Shown: positions 51,616 to 60,525, numbered from the stretch's first letter. The stretch: 64,000 nucleotides of DNA from Sphingobium trunci (GCF_022664535.1 NZ_JAKUJY010000007.1:1-64000); one strand, 5' to 3'. Translations and numbers: made by a program. Notes: generated from the sequence alone by a model not told the origin.

Positions 51616-52773
51616 TCACCGTGCCTCGTGGTTCGCCGCGACCGCCTTCGCCACGGCCTGCATCAACTGCCAGCGCACGGGGATCGGCTCGGTCGTGCTG
51701 CCGATCATCACCGCCACGGCATAGCTGGTGCCGTCGGGCGCCGTCATGATGCCGATATCGTTGAAGCCGGTCGACCGCGCGCCCAGTTCCTGGCCGGTGC
51801 CGGTCTTGTGCAGATAGTGCCATCCTGCGGGCACGCCGCCCTTGATCCGTTGCGGCCCGGTCTTCGCCTCGCCCATGATCGACATCAGCAGTTGCGATGA
51901 GGCGGGCGAGAGCATGTCGTTCTGCTTGAGTTTGGCCAGCGCCTCCACGATCGAGGAAGGCGCGGCGCCGTCGGGCGGGCTGGCGAGATAATTGTCGAGC
52001 GCCTTTTCGCGCACCGACAGGGGCAGCTTGGCGCGGGCGGCATAGAAATTGCGGCCGATCGAATAATCCTGCCGCCATTCCAGCCCCGCCGTGGTCGATT
52101 GCAGCAGCCGCTCGCCCGGTCCGAAGCGGATATCCCTGATATGGCGCCGGGCGAGATAGCCGCGCACCGCATCCGGCCCGCCCACGGCGCGCAGCAGCGT
52201 GTCGTTCGCCGTATTGTCGCTCTGCGTCATGGCGCGTCGCATCAGGTCGGAATAGGTGGTGGTCCAGCCGCTGCTGCCGACCATCGCCGCGCTCGGCTGG
52301 TGGAAGAGGGTCAGGTCCTTCTTCGTGATGGTGGTGCTGTCGCTCAGGCGGATCTTGCCCCGGTCGACCGCATCGAGGAAGGTCATCGACACCCAGAGCT
52401 TCGACACGCTCTGCTGCGGGAAGAGGCTGTTGCCGTTCCACGCCACGGTCCAGTCGCTGCCGACGCGGCGCACGGCGATGCCGACCTTGCCATGGAAGCT
52501 CTGGCCCAGATTGCGCACGACGCTGACCAGCGCGGGAGGGGGCGTTTCGCGCTGGTCGACGGCAAGCGCCTGATAGGGTTTGGGCGGGTTGGCGACCGGC
52601 TTGATCGGAAAGGTCGCCGTGGTCGGCTGCGGCGCCTGGGGCGGGCGGGCATAGGGCCGTTCCGGTGCGCTGACGCAGGCCGAAAGCGCCGCCATCAACA
52701 GTATGAGCCTGGCGGAGCCGCCGTTCCCGCCACCGTTTGGACGCCGCCCGCGTCCCTTGTCAAAACCGGTCAT
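51616..52773 (-). CDS. Class A beta-lactamase-family lipoprotein
   Basis: 385 residues from ATG 52773 (an ATG at 52836 is possible). A basic start precedes a lipobox LSAC (Cys ~33) and a Pro-rich linker to ~80. Serine-hydrolase motifs are all present with class A spacing: S122-V-S-K125 (Ambler 70-73), S185-D-N (130-132), E221-x-x-L-Q225 (166-170, normally ExxLN) and KTGTG near the C-terminus. The nucleophile, Lys, Ser130 and Glu166 equivalents are therefore intact, while Asn170 is replaced by Gln. It may hydrolyse beta-lactams or be a related periplasmic serine hydrolase. The lipid anchor would place it on a membrane. Confidence 0.82.
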   Translation of the reverse strand: MTGFDKGRGRRPNGGGNGGSARLILLMAALSACVSAPERPYARPPQAPQPTTATFPIKPVANPPKPYQALAVDQRETPPPALVSVVRNLGQSFHGKVGIAVRRVGSDWTVAWNGNSLFPQQSVSKLWVSMTFLDAVDRGKIRLSDSTTITKKDLTLFHQPSAAMVGSSGWTTTYSDLMRRAMTQSDNTANDTLLRAVGGPDAVRGYLARRHIRDIRFGPGERLLQSTTAGLEWRQDYSIGRNFYAARAKLPLSVREKALDNYLASPPDGAAPSSIVEALAKLKQNDMLSPASSQLLMSIMGEAKTGPQRIKGGVPAGWHYLHKTGTGQELGARSTGFNDIGIMTAPDGTSYAVAVMIGSTTEPIPVRWQLMQAVAKAVAANHEAR

Positions 52774-52936
52774 CAAAATCCCCGCACTCTCCTGGCCGCC
52801 TATGGAGTCAGAGGCTCGGCCGCAGACAAGATTCATGCGACGAACGATTCCACAAACGGGATGTAAGGAGGCTGAACGGCACGGGCCGCGACGCTGCTCA
52901 TTTGCCGTTCAGCGCACCGACTGCAAGAAAGGCGGG

Positions 52937-53806
52937 ATGAAGCCAGGCATGAACAGAAGAGGGGTGATGGGGGGCGGGCTGGCCCTGCTGGGCGCGGGGC
53001 TCGCAGCCGGGCTGGCGGGAGGCCTGTCGGCGGCTCCGGCCCTCGCGCCGCCCTTCGCCTCGCGCCGGATCGCGGTGACGGCCCGGGGCGCCGGGCGCGA
53101 CGTGGTGCTGATCGCCGGTCTTGCGAGCGGGCCGGGCCTGTGGAACGGGGTGATCGGCGCGATTCCGGGCTATCGCTGGCATCTGGTGCATGTGCGCGGC
53201 TTTGCGGGGCTGGCGGCCGACGCCAATGCGAGCGGGCCGGTGGTCCAGCCGGTGGCGGACGAGATCGGGCGCTATATCGGCGCGGCGGGTCTCAGCCGCC
53301 CGGCGATCGTCGGGCACAGCATGGGCGGCACGCTGGCGATGCTGCTGGGGCTGAAGGGGCTGGCGGGCCGGGTGATGGTGGTGGACATGTTGCCGGAGGG
53401 CGCCGCGATGGTCGGCGGCACCGCGAGCGGCCTGGGATTTCTGGCGGACCAGCTGGGCGACTATTTCACCGGGACCAAGGCGGGTCGCGCCTATCTGGCG
53501 CAAATGCTGGCGCAGATGCCCGGCGCGCAGGGCAGCGACCCGGACGTCATCGCCAATGCGCTGCGCGATCTCGCCAATGTCGATCTGGGGCCGCAATTGC
53601 CACGCCTGACCGCGCCGATGGAGGTGGTCTATGCGGTGGGAAGCGACGCTTCGCAGGCCAGTGCGATCACCCGCACCTTCCGCGCCGCCTATGCGCCCAA
53701 GCGGGACGTGAAGCTGCTGCCGATCGGGCCGAGCGGCCATATGGTGATGGCCGACCAGCCTGCCCGCTTCAACGCGGCGCTGGCGGATTTTCTCAAGGGC
53801 ATTTGA
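52937..53806 (+). CDS. Alpha/beta hydrolase
   Basis: 289 residues from ATG 52937 with AAAGG upstream. The N-terminus (MNRRGVMGGG from the second Met, then LALLGAGLAAGLAGGLSAAPALA) looks like a Tat or Sec signal. Fold landmarks: DVVLIAGLASGPGLWNGVI, the nucleophile elbow IVGHSMGGTLAML (Ser ~residue 131), an acid region MEVVYAVGSDASQ, and the catalytic His in GPSGHMVMADQP. A periplasmic esterase or lactonase-type enzyme of unknown substrate. Divergent from the beta-lactamase-like gene. Confidence 0.85.
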   Translation: MKPGMNRRGVMGGGLALLGAGLAAGLAGGLSAAPALAPPFASRRIAVTARGAGRDVVLIAGLASGPGLWNGVIGAIPGYRWHLVHVRGFAGLAADANASGPVVQPVADEIGRYIGAAGLSRPAIVGHSMGGTLAMLLGLKGLAGRVMVVDMLPEGAAMVGGTASGLGFLADQLGDYFTGTKAGRAYLAQMLAQMPGAQGSDPDVIANALRDLANVDLGPQLPRLTAPMEVVYAVGSDASQASAITRTFRAAYAPKRDVKLLPIGPSGHMVMADQPARFNAALADFLKGI

Positions 53807-53921
53807 CGCCGGTCAAAGGCGGGCCGCCCTTCCCCGGATAGACGGGGGAGGACGCTTACCCTTTCCCGCGTCACTCCTCACCTGATGGCGCGGCGCCGAT
53901 AAAGTGCCGCGCCACCTTTTT

Positions 53922-55541
53922 TCATGGCGTCAGGATGGTATCGACCGCCTTGGGCAGCATGTCGGGGAAGTCGAGCGTATAGTGCAGCCCCCGGCTCTCC
54001 TTGCGGTGGAGCGCCGAGCGCACGACGAGGCGGGCGACCTCCAGCAGGTTGCGCAGCTCGATCAGGTCGGGCGTCACGCGGAAATTGCCGTAATAATCAT
54101 CCACCTCCCTGGCCAGCAGGTCGATGCGGTGCTGGGCGCGTTCCAGCCGCTTGGTGGTGCGGACGATGCCGACATAGTCCCACATGAAGCGGCGGATTTC
54201 CTTCCAGTTATGCTGGACGATGACTTCCTCGTCCGAATTGGTGACGCGGCTTTCGTCCCAGGCCCGGATCGGCGGGGGGGCGGGCAGTTCGTCCCAATGG
54301 GCGCGGATATGCCTGGCCGCCGCCTCGCCGAAGACGAAGCATTCCAGAAGCGAATTGGAGGCGAGGCGGTTGGCGCCGTGCAGCCCGCTCTCCGTCACCT
54401 CGCCCGCGGCATAGAGGCCTGGCAGGTCGGTGCGGCCGTCCAGGTCGATCACCACCCCGCCGCAGGTATAATGCTGCGCCGGGACGACCGGGATCGGTTC
54501 CTTCGTGATGTCGATGTCGAGGTCCAGCAGCCGCGCATAGATGGTCGGGAAATGGGTGCGCACGAACTCCGGCGGCTTGTGGCTGATGTCGAGATGGACA
54601 TAGTCGAGGCCGAGCCGCTTGATCTCATGGTCGATGGCGCGCGCGACCACGTCGCGGGGCGCCAGCTCGCCGCGCGGGTCGAAACGCGGCATGAACCGCT
54701 CGCCGCCGCCGGGCACGCCGGGGGGCAGCTTCAGATGCCCGCCCTCGCCGCGCACCGCTTCGGTGATGAGGAAATTCTTGACCTCGAGATTGTAGAGGCA
54801 GGTCGGGTGGAACTGGTTCATCTCCATGTTGGAGACGCGGCAGCCCGCGCGCCAGGCCATGGCGATGCCATCGCCGGTCGCGCCCCTTGGCGCCGTCGAG
54901 AAGAGATAGGTGCGCCCCGCGCCGCCCGTGCACAGGATCGTCGCCCGGCCCAGCAGGGCGTCGACATGTTTGGTTGCCTTGTTGAAGGCGTAGACGCCCC
55001 AGACATGGCCGTCGCCCGAATATTTCTCGCCATGGCGGCTGGTGATGAGGTCGATGGCGACCCTGTCCTCCAGCAGCGTGATGTTGGGATTGGCGCGGGC
55101 GGCCTTCAGCAGCGCGACCTGCACGGCATGGCCGGTGGCATCGTCGACATGGACGATGCGGCGGTGGCTGTGCCCGCCCTCGCGGGTGAGGTGCCAGCGT
55201 TCGCCGAACTCCTCGCCGCCTCCCTCTTCATTGGGGTTGAAGGGCACGCCAAGCTCCGCCAGCCGCTCGATCGCCGCGGGGGCTTCGGAGACGACGAACT
55301 CGACGGTGCTGCGGTCGTTGAGGCCAGCGCCCGCGACCATCGTGTCCTCGATATGCGCCTCGAAACTGTCACCTGCGTCGAGTACGGCGGCAATGCCGCC
55401 CTGCGCCCAGTTGGTCGACCCGCCATCGAGCGCGCCTTTGGCCAGGACCACGACCTTGCGGTCCTGCGCGAGGTTGATGGCGGCTGTCAGCCCCGCCGCG
55501 CCGGAGCCGATGATGACGACGTCGTAGGTGGTGATGGGCAT
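53922..55541 (-). CDS. nadB: L-aspartate oxidase
   Basis: 539 residues. FAD-binding start (YDVVIIGSGAAGLTAAINLA), VLAKGALDGGSTNWAQGGIAAVLD in part, HSHRRIVHVDDATGHAVQ, the active-site region FHPTCLYN and LITEAVRGEGG, GGVVIDLDGRTDLPGLYAAGEV in part and GLHGANRLASNSLLE. It oxidises aspartate to iminoaspartate for NAD synthesis. The other NAD genes (nadA, nadC) are not in the window. The DUF559 gene ends 3 bases upstream of its start. Confidence 0.95.
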   Translation of the reverse strand: MPITTYDVVIIGSGAAGLTAAINLAQDRKVVVLAKGALDGGSTNWAQGGIAAVLDAGDSFEAHIEDTMVAGAGLNDRSTVEFVVSEAPAAIERLAELGVPFNPNEEGGGEEFGERWHLTREGGHSHRRIVHVDDATGHAVQVALLKAARANPNITLLEDRVAIDLITSRHGEKYSGDGHVWGVYAFNKATKHVDALLGRATILCTGGAGRTYLFSTAPRGATGDGIAMAWRAGCRVSNMEMNQFHPTCLYNLEVKNFLITEAVRGEGGHLKLPPGVPGGGERFMPRFDPRGELAPRDVVARAIDHEIKRLGLDYVHLDISHKPPEFVRTHFPTIYARLLDLDIDITKEPIPVVPAQHYTCGGVVIDLDGRTDLPGLYAAGEVTESGLHGANRLASNSLLECFVFGEAAARHIRAHWDELPAPPPIRAWDESRVTNSDEEVIVQHNWKEIRRFMWDYVGIVRTTKRLERAQHRIDLLAREVDDYYGNFRVTPDLIELRNLLEVARLVVRSALHRKESRGLHYTLDFPDMLPKAVDTILTP

Positions 55542-55544
55542 CTT

Positions 55545-55991
55545 CTATACTCTCCCCTCCCGCAGGCGGGAGGGGTCGGGGGTGGGCAATAGCGCGAGCG
55601 TTGCCATTAAGTGTGACAGCACGCCGTCGATGTTCGACAGCACATCTGCATTGCTGAAGCGCAAAATGCTATAGCCTTGCGCGCGGCAATAAGCGTCGCG
55701 GCGGACGTCATGATCAGCGCTGTTGTCGTGGCTGGAGCCGTCAAGTTCGATGATGAGCCTGGCTTCGCGGCAGATGAAATCGGCGAAATAGGGACCGATC
55801 GGCATCTGGCGGCTGAATTTATGGCCCTTGAGCTGGCGATTGCGCAGGTGCTGCCAGAGGAGGCGTTCAGGCGGGGAGGCTCCGTTGCGGAGGGATTTGG
55901 CGCGTGGGGTGTCTCTGCTTTTGAAAGGTCGCGCTGGCCCACCCCCCGGCCCCCTCCCGCTTGCGGGAGGGGGAGGATTGACCTCCTCCAT
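55545..55991 (-). CDS. DUF559 (Vsr-like) nuclease-family protein inside REP palindromes
   Basis: 148 residues. Conserved domain at ~28-132: PRAKSLRNGASPPERLLWQHLRNRQL (in part), FSRQMPIGPYFADFICREA, LIIELDGSSHD and GYSILRFSNADVLSNIDGVL (in part). The D71 (FADF) and E82-x-D84 cluster fit a PD-(D/E)xK nuclease core related to Vsr endonucleases. Residues 5-20 (NPPPPASGRGPGGGPA) and 136-148 (PTPDPSRLREGRV) are translations of the flanking palindromes, so the true start may be internal, though no ATG lies between 55991 and the domain. The ATG overlaps the stop of the ABC ATPase gene (TAATG). Confidence 0.8.
   Translation of the reverse strand: MEEVNPPPPASGRGPGGGPARPFKSRDTPRAKSLRNGASPPERLLWQHLRNRQLKGHKFSRQMPIGPYFADFICREARLIIELDGSSHDNSADHDVRRDAYCRAQGYSILRFSNADVLSNIDGVLSHLMATLALLPTPDPSRLREGRV
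55554..55587 (-). repeat. Left REP unit (family B) of the DUF559 element
   Basis: Perfect 10-bp palindrome CCCCTCCCGC-AG-GCGGGAGGGG (55554-55575) followed on the inner side by TCGGGGGTGGGC (55576-55587). Confidence 0.85.
55937..55973 (+). repeat. Right REP unit (family B) of the DUF559 element
   Basis: GCCCACCCCCCGG (55937-55949) followed by the perfect 11-bp palindrome CCCCCTCCCGC-TT-GCGGGAGGGGG (55950-55973). It is the inverse of the unit at 55554. Confidence 0.85.
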
Positions 55992-56929
55992 TATGCCGCC
56001 GCTGTCAGATTGAGGAACACATCCTCCAGATCGGGGTCACGCGTCACCACATCGACGATCGACAGCCCGCCTGCCTGCACGGCGCTCAACACCTGACCCG
56101 CATTGGCGCGGTTCTTCATGTAGGTGATGGTGAGGGTCCGCTCGTCCGACATTTCGATCTTTTCGAAGCTGGGGTCGGCGGGCGGCGTCACGATGTCGCG
56201 GTCCACCGTCACCTGCACCACCTTTTCCTGCGCCATCGCGATCAGCTCACGCGTCGGCTTGTCGGTGATGACCTTGCCATGGTTGATGATGCCGATGCGG
56301 TCGCACAGTTCCTCGGCTTCCTCCAGATAATGGGTCGTCAGCACGATCGTCACGCCCTGCCGGTTGAGTTCGCGGACATAGGCCCAGAGCTGCTGGCGAA
56401 GCTGCACGTCGACGCCCGCGGTGGGTTCGTCCAGCACCAGGATCGGCGGCGAATGCACCATGGCCTTGGCCACCAGCAGGCGGCGCTTCATGCCGCCGGA
56501 GAGCGTCCGCGCATAGGCGTTGGCCTTGTCCTCCAGATGCACGGCGCGCAGCAATTCCATCGAACGGCGGCGCTCCTTCGGCACGCCATAATAGCCCGCT
56601 TGGTTCTCCAGCGTCTCGAACGGCGTGAAGAAGGGGTCGAAGACGATCTCCTGCGGCACGATACCGATCGAATTCTTGGCGTTGCGGGGGTTCTGGTCGA
56701 TGTCGAAGCCCCAGATTTTCGCCGTGCCGCCGGTCTTGTTCACCAGCCCGGCAAGGATGTTGATCGTGGTCGACTTGCCCGCGCCATTCGGCCCCAGCAG
56801 GCCATATATCTGCCCGCGCGGAATGGTGAGGTTGATATTGTCCAGCGCCAGCTTGCCGCCCTTGTAGACCTTGGTGAGGTCAGTGATTTCGATCGCAGGG
56901 GCGGGGGTGGCTGGCGGTGTGTCGGTCAT
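55991..56929 (-). CDS. ABC transporter ATP-binding protein (ABC-2 export type)
   Basis: 312 residues. Walker A GLLGPNGAGKST, Q-loop IVPQE, signature LSGGMKRRLLVAKAM, Walker B ILVLDEPTAGVD, H-loop TTHYLEEAEELCD. The C-terminal ~80 residues are the extension usual in YadG/NodI-type ATPases that pair with ABC-2 permeases. No permease gene is adjacent: the DUF559 element lies on one side and purN on the other, so it must work with a distant partner. It may have lost its partner when the element arrived. Confidence 0.92.
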   Translation of the reverse strand: MTDTPPATPAPAIEITDLTKVYKGGKLALDNINLTIPRGQIYGLLGPNGAGKSTTINILAGLVNKTGGTAKIWGFDIDQNPRNAKNSIGIVPQEIVFDPFFTPFETLENQAGYYGVPKERRRSMELLRAVHLEDKANAYARTLSGGMKRRLLVAKAMVHSPPILVLDEPTAGVDVQLRQQLWAYVRELNRQGVTIVLTTHYLEEAEELCDRIGIINHGKVITDKPTRELIAMAQEKVVQVTVDRDIVTPPADPSFEKIEMSDERTLTITYMKNRANAGQVLSAVQAGGLSIVDVVTRDPDLEDVFLNLTAAA

Positions 56930-56974
56930 GGCTGCCTATAGTGGGGTTGGGCGGGACCAAAGGAAAGAGCGCGT

Positions 56975-57925
56975 TTAAAATTCGTCGGCGGCGTCCAGCA
57001 GGGCGGTCAGCTTGCGCGGCGCGACCTCGCGCCAGCTGCGGTGCAGCCGCTCGGCGATCTGGTCCCAGTCGGTATCGCCAAGGTCGACGCGGATGCCGAC
57101 CCAGCCGTCGCCGAAATAGGCGGGGCGGTAATAGCGGGCGGGATCGCTCTCGATCAGCATCGCCTGTTCTTCGGGCGCCGTCGTCTTGACCAGTACGGCG
57201 ATGATGCCGTCCCCATGATGATCCTGCGTGAAATAGGCGAATTTCTTGCCCTTTTCGATGCCGAAGCAGGGCATGCCGTGGGATGTCACCTCATCGGCCT
57301 GCGGCAGGGCGAGGGCGCGCTCGCGCACCTTGTTCAGCAGCCATTCGGGCTGGCGCTCGCGCGTCACGAAATCGGCGAGGGTGCGGGAATAGAGCTGATG
57401 TTCGGCGATCAATATCCGCGCCGCCAGGCTGTCGGCGGTGTCGCCGGGCAGGATCGCGACATCGGTCTGGCCCAGCACCGGGCCGTCGTCCAGTTCGGCC
57501 GTGACGATGTGGACCGAACAGCCCGCATGGCTGTCGCCCGCGTCGAGCGCCTTTTGATGGGTGTCGAGGCCCTTATATCTGGGCAGCAGGCTGGGGTGGA
57601 TGTTGAGCATCCGGCCTTCCCAGCCAGCGACGAATTCCGGCGAGAGCAGGCGCATGTAACCGGCCAGCGCCACATATTGCGCCCCGGCCGTGCGCAGCTG
57701 CGCATCGATTATCCGGTCGAACTCGGCCCGCTTCAGCCCCTTGTGGCTCTGCGCGAAGGTCGCGATGCCCTCCGCGGCGGCGAGCGTCAGGCCCGCGGCC
57801 TCCGGATCGTTGGCGGCGACCAGCACGATCTCATAGGGGCAGGACGGATGCTTGGCGGCATAGAGCAACGCCGCCATGTTCGAGCCACGCCCGGATATCA
57901 GAACGCCGACTTTCGCTTTTTGCAT
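56975..57925 (-). CDS. purN: PurN glycinamide ribonucleotide transformylase fused to a MmcQ/YjbR domain
   Basis: 316 residues; PurN alone is about 190-215. Residues 1-190 are the transformylase: VGVLISGRGSNMAALL, catalytic Asn108 and His110 in MLNIHPSLLPRYKGLDTHQKAL (in part) and the Asp of ELDDGPVLGQ (~146). Residues ~197-310 match the MmcQ/YjbR fold: LNKVRERALALPQADEVTSHGMPCFGIEKGKKFAYF in blocks (VRERALALPQADE, MPCFGIEKGKKFAYF), YYRPAYFGDGWVGIRVDL and DWDQIAERLHRSWREVAPRKL. The first part catalyses the third purine step using 10-formyl-THF; the role of the added domain is unknown. It lies downstream of purM. Confidence 0.9.
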   Translation of the reverse strand: MQKAKVGVLISGRGSNMAALLYAAKHPSCPYEIVLVAANDPEAAGLTLAAAEGIATFAQSHKGLKRAEFDRIIDAQLRTAGAQYVALAGYMRLLSPEFVAGWEGRMLNIHPSLLPRYKGLDTHQKALDAGDSHAGCSVHIVTAELDDGPVLGQTDVAILPGDTADSLAARILIAEHQLYSRTLADFVTRERQPEWLLNKVRERALALPQADEVTSHGMPCFGIEKGKKFAYFTQDHHGDGIIAVLVKTTAPEEQAMLIESDPARYYRPAYFGDGWVGIRVDLGDTDWDQIAERLHRSWREVAPRKLTALLDAADEF

Positions 57926-57936
57926 AAGCAGAAACT

Positions 57937-58026
57937 CCCCTTCCGGTTCGGGAGGGGCCGGGGGAGGGCCTGTTGAGGCGTCTCCCGGACATGCCCTCCC
58001 CTAACCCCTCCCGCCAGCGGGAGGGG
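57937..58026. repeat. Gene-less REP doublet (family B) between purM and purN
   Basis: Left palindrome CCCCTTCCG-GTT-CGGGAGGGG (57937-57957) and inner CCGGGGGAGGGC, 23 unrelated bases, then inner GCCCTCCCCTAA and right palindrome CCCCTCCCGC-CA-GCGGGAGGGG (58005-58026). It has the same outward-facing order as the DUF559 element but no gene inside. It lies between two co-directional pur genes. Confidence 0.85.
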
Positions 58027-58037
58027 GACTGGGTGAT

Positions 58038-59132
58038 TTAGCCAAGATGCGTGGCGGTCCAGTCGGCCCTGGCGCTCCATGTGCCCTGGCTTCCCTTGAC
58101 CGTGCAGCCCTTTTCGCCCGCTTCCACGATGCCGACGCGGACGACGGTTTCGCCCGCCGCTTCCAGATCGGCGGCCACGCTGTCCGCGCTCTCCGCGTCC
58201 ACCGCCAGCACCATGCCGACGCCGCAGTTGAAGGTGCGCGCCATTTCCTCCGGCTCGATATGGCCCTGCGCCTGGAGGAAGGCCATCAGCCGCGGCTGTT
58301 CCCAGCCATCGGCATCGATCAGGGCGTGGCAGCCTTCAGGCAGCACGCGCGGGATATTCTCCAGCAGGCCGCCGCCGGTGATATGGGCCAGCGCGTTGAT
58401 CCTGCCCGCCCGGACCAGCGGCAGCAGCGACTTCACATAGATGCGCGTTGGCGCCATCAGCGCATCGATCAGCAGCAGCTCATTGTCGAAGATCGCCGGG
58501 CGGTCGAGCTTCCAGCCCTTGTCGGCGGCGAGACGGCGCACCAGCGAAAAGCCGTTGGAATGCACGCCGGAGGAGGCGAGGCCCAGCAGCACATTGCCCG
58601 CCTTCACCCGGTTGCCGGTCAGCGCCTTGCTGCGTTCCACCGCGCCGACGCAGAAACCGGCCAGGTCATAATCGCCCGGCCCGTACATGCCCGGCATCTC
58701 GGCGGTTTCGCCGCCGATCAGCGCGCAACCGGCCTGCTTGCAACCCTCCGCAATGCCCGCGATCACCCGCTCGGCAACGCCGCTCTCCAGCTTGCCGGTG
58801 GCATAATAATCGAGGAAAAAGAGCGGCTCGGCGCCCTGCACGATCAGGTCGTTGGCGCACATCGCGACCAGGTCGATGCCGACGCCGTCATGGGCGTCAT
58901 GGTCGATGGCGAGCTTCAGCTTGGTGCCGACGCCGTCATTGGCCGCGACCAGCAGCGGGTCGTCATAACCGGCCGCCTTCAGGTCGAAGAAGCCCCCGAA
59001 ACCGCCCAATTCGGCATCGGCGCCGGGGCGGCGGGTGGCCTTGGCCAGCGGGGCGATGGCGCGGACCAGCGCATTGCCCGCGGCGATATCGACGCCAGCC
59101 TTGGCGTAGCTGTAGGATTCGGTGTCGCTCAT
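58038..59132 (-). CDS. purM: Phosphoribosylformylglycinamidine cyclo-ligase
   Basis: 364 residues from ATG 59132 ([20 protein letters not shown]); the frame continues upstream without family character. AIRS synthase blocks: [51 protein letters not shown] in part, [21 protein letters not shown] in part, [34 protein letters not shown] and [12 protein letters not shown]. It closes the imidazole ring in purine synthesis with ATP. It is followed by purN, as in most proteobacteria, here with a REP doublet between. Confidence 0.96.
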   Translation of the reverse strand: MSDTESYSYAKAGVDIAAGNALVRAIAPLAKATRRPGADAELGGFGGFFDLKAAGYDDPLLVAANDGVGTKLKLAIDHDAHDGVGIDLVAMCANDLIVQGAEPLFFLDYYATGKLESGVAERVIAGIAEGCKQAGCALIGGETAEMPGMYGPGDYDLAGFCVGAVERSKALTGNRVKAGNVLLGLASSGVHSNGFSLVRRLAADKGWKLDRPAIFDNELLLIDALMAPTRIYVKSLLPLVRAGRINALAHITGGGLLENIPRVLPEGCHALIDADGWEQPRLMAFLQAQGHIEPEEMARTFNCGVGMVLAVDAESADSVAADLEAAGETVVRVGIVEAGEKGCTVKGSQGTWSARADWTATHLG

Positions 59133-59223
59133 GGCCCAGCGCCCTAGAGCAATGTGCGGGAAAACGGAACGGGAAATGGGTTGCCGCTTGGCAGAGGGGC
59201 CAAATCCCGCCAAAAGGACGCGC

Positions 59224-60525
59224 GTGAGCCTGCCCCCTGTCCTTCGCGATGTCCTTCGCGGCCTGTCCTTTCGGCCTCTGAACCTGATTCGTGCCCCATG
59301 GCGGGCGCTGTCGCGTCCGCTCCAGATTCTGGGTGCGATCGCGTTCGGCCTCGCCGCCGCGGCGCTGGTCGCGCAGATGGAGGGGGAGCGCGGCGTGCCG
59401 CCGATCGCCAGCGGCGGCGACTTCCAGGTCAGCGGCGTCAAGGTGGACGTCTTCGCCAAGGATGCCGACAGCGCCCGGCAGGCGGGATGGCGGCTGGCGC
59501 AACGCCGGGCCTGGCAGATGCTGTGGGCGCGCACCCATGGTGGCGCGGGCGCGCCGGGGCTTTCCGATTCGCAGCTGGAGGGCATGATCTCCGGCATCGA
59601 GATCGAATATGAACAGGCCGGGCCCAATCGCTATGTCGCGACGCTGGGGGTGATGTTCGACCGGGCGCGCACCGGGCAGCTGCTGGGCGTGACCGGCAGC
59701 AATGTCGTGCATTCGCCGCCGCTGCTGGTGATCCCGGTGCTGTGGGACGGCGGATCGGCCGTCTCCTATGAACGGATCAACGAATGGCAGAAGGCCTGGG
59801 CGCGGTTCCGCACCGGCGACAGCGCCATCGACTATGTCCGCGTGGCGGGGTCGATCGCCGATCCGATCCTGCTGAATGCGGGCCAGACGGGACGGCGCGG
59901 GCGGCTGTGGTGGCGCGTGCTGCTCGATCAATATGGCGCGGCCGACGTGGTGATGCCGATCGCCCGGCTCGAACGCCAATATCCCGGCGGTCCGGTGGTG
60001 GGCACCTTCACCGCCCGTTATGGCCCCGACGATTCCCTGATCGGCAGCTTCTCGCTGCGGGCCTCCAACGACAGCGCGATCCCGCAGATGATGGACCAGG
60101 CGGCGCAGCGCATCGACCAGCTCTATACCCAGGCGCTGAACGATGGCCGCCTGCGGCCCGATCCGTCGCTGATCATCGAGGAGCCGGTGGATACCGACGC
60201 GCTGGCGATCGAGAATGGGGCGGATCAGCCCGTCGAGGAGCTGAACGTCCCGCCGCCCGCCGCGACGACGGGCAGCTTCGCGATCCAGTTCGACACGCCC
60301 GATGCCGGGTCCGTGGCGCAGGGCGAGGCGACGGTCCGCGCGATCGCCGGCGTGCGTTCGGCCGCGACCAGCAGCCTGGCGCTGGGCGGCACTTCGGTGA
60401 TGCAGGTCAGCTTCGACGGCACGGTCGATGCGCTCAAGGCGGCGCTCCAGGCGCGGGGCTACACCGTCGCCGCCTCCGGCAGCACGTTGCGCATCCGCAG
60501 GGCGGGATCCGGCTCTGCTCCATGA
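59224..60525 (+). CDS. DUF2066 domain-containing protein
   Basis: 433 residues from GTG 59224, with AAAGGAC seven bases upstream. One hydrophobic segment near residues 30-50 ([18 protein letters not shown]) may be a signal or anchor. The body has the DUF2066 pattern: [31 protein letters not shown] in blocks, [30 protein letters not shown] in blocks, and [19 protein letters not shown]. It is divergent from purM and overlaps the HdaA-like reading frame start region. The purM / DUF2066 / HdaA-like / ppk order is one I associate with alphaproteobacteria. Function unknown; periplasm or membrane. Confidence 0.8.
   Translation: MSLPPVLRDVLRGLSFRPLNLIRAPWRALSRPLQILGAIAFGLAAAALVAQMEGERGVPPIASGGDFQVSGVKVDVFAKDADSARQAGWRLAQRRAWQMLWARTHGGAGAPGLSDSQLEGMISGIEIEYEQAGPNRYVATLGVMFDRARTGQLLGVTGSNVVHSPPLLVIPVLWDGGSAVSYERINEWQKAWARFRTGDSAIDYVRVAGSIADPILLNAGQTGRRGRLWWRVLLDQYGAADVVMPIARLERQYPGGPVVGTFTARYGPDDSLIGSFSLRASNDSAIPQMMDQAAQRIDQLYTQALNDGRLRPDPSLIIEEPVDTDALAIENGADQPVEELNVPPPAATTGSFAIQFDTPDAGSVAQGEATVRAIAGVRSAATSSLALGGTSVMQVSFDGTVDALKAALQARGYTVAASGSTLRIRRAGSGSAP

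Larger units (their letters stand above)
55554..55973. mobile_element. Putative REP-bounded DUF559 element
   Basis: A 420-base unit consisting of two REP units in inverted, outward-facing order with the DUF559 domain between them. Inner motifs mirror each other (TCGGGGGTGGGC on the left, GCCCACCCCCCGG on the right). The organisation parallels REP-flanked RAYT transposase genes, but with a nuclease-like gene. The unit sits exactly between the stop of the ABC ATPase gene and the start of nadB. Mobility is inferred from structure only; no target-site duplication is evident. Confidence 0.5.
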
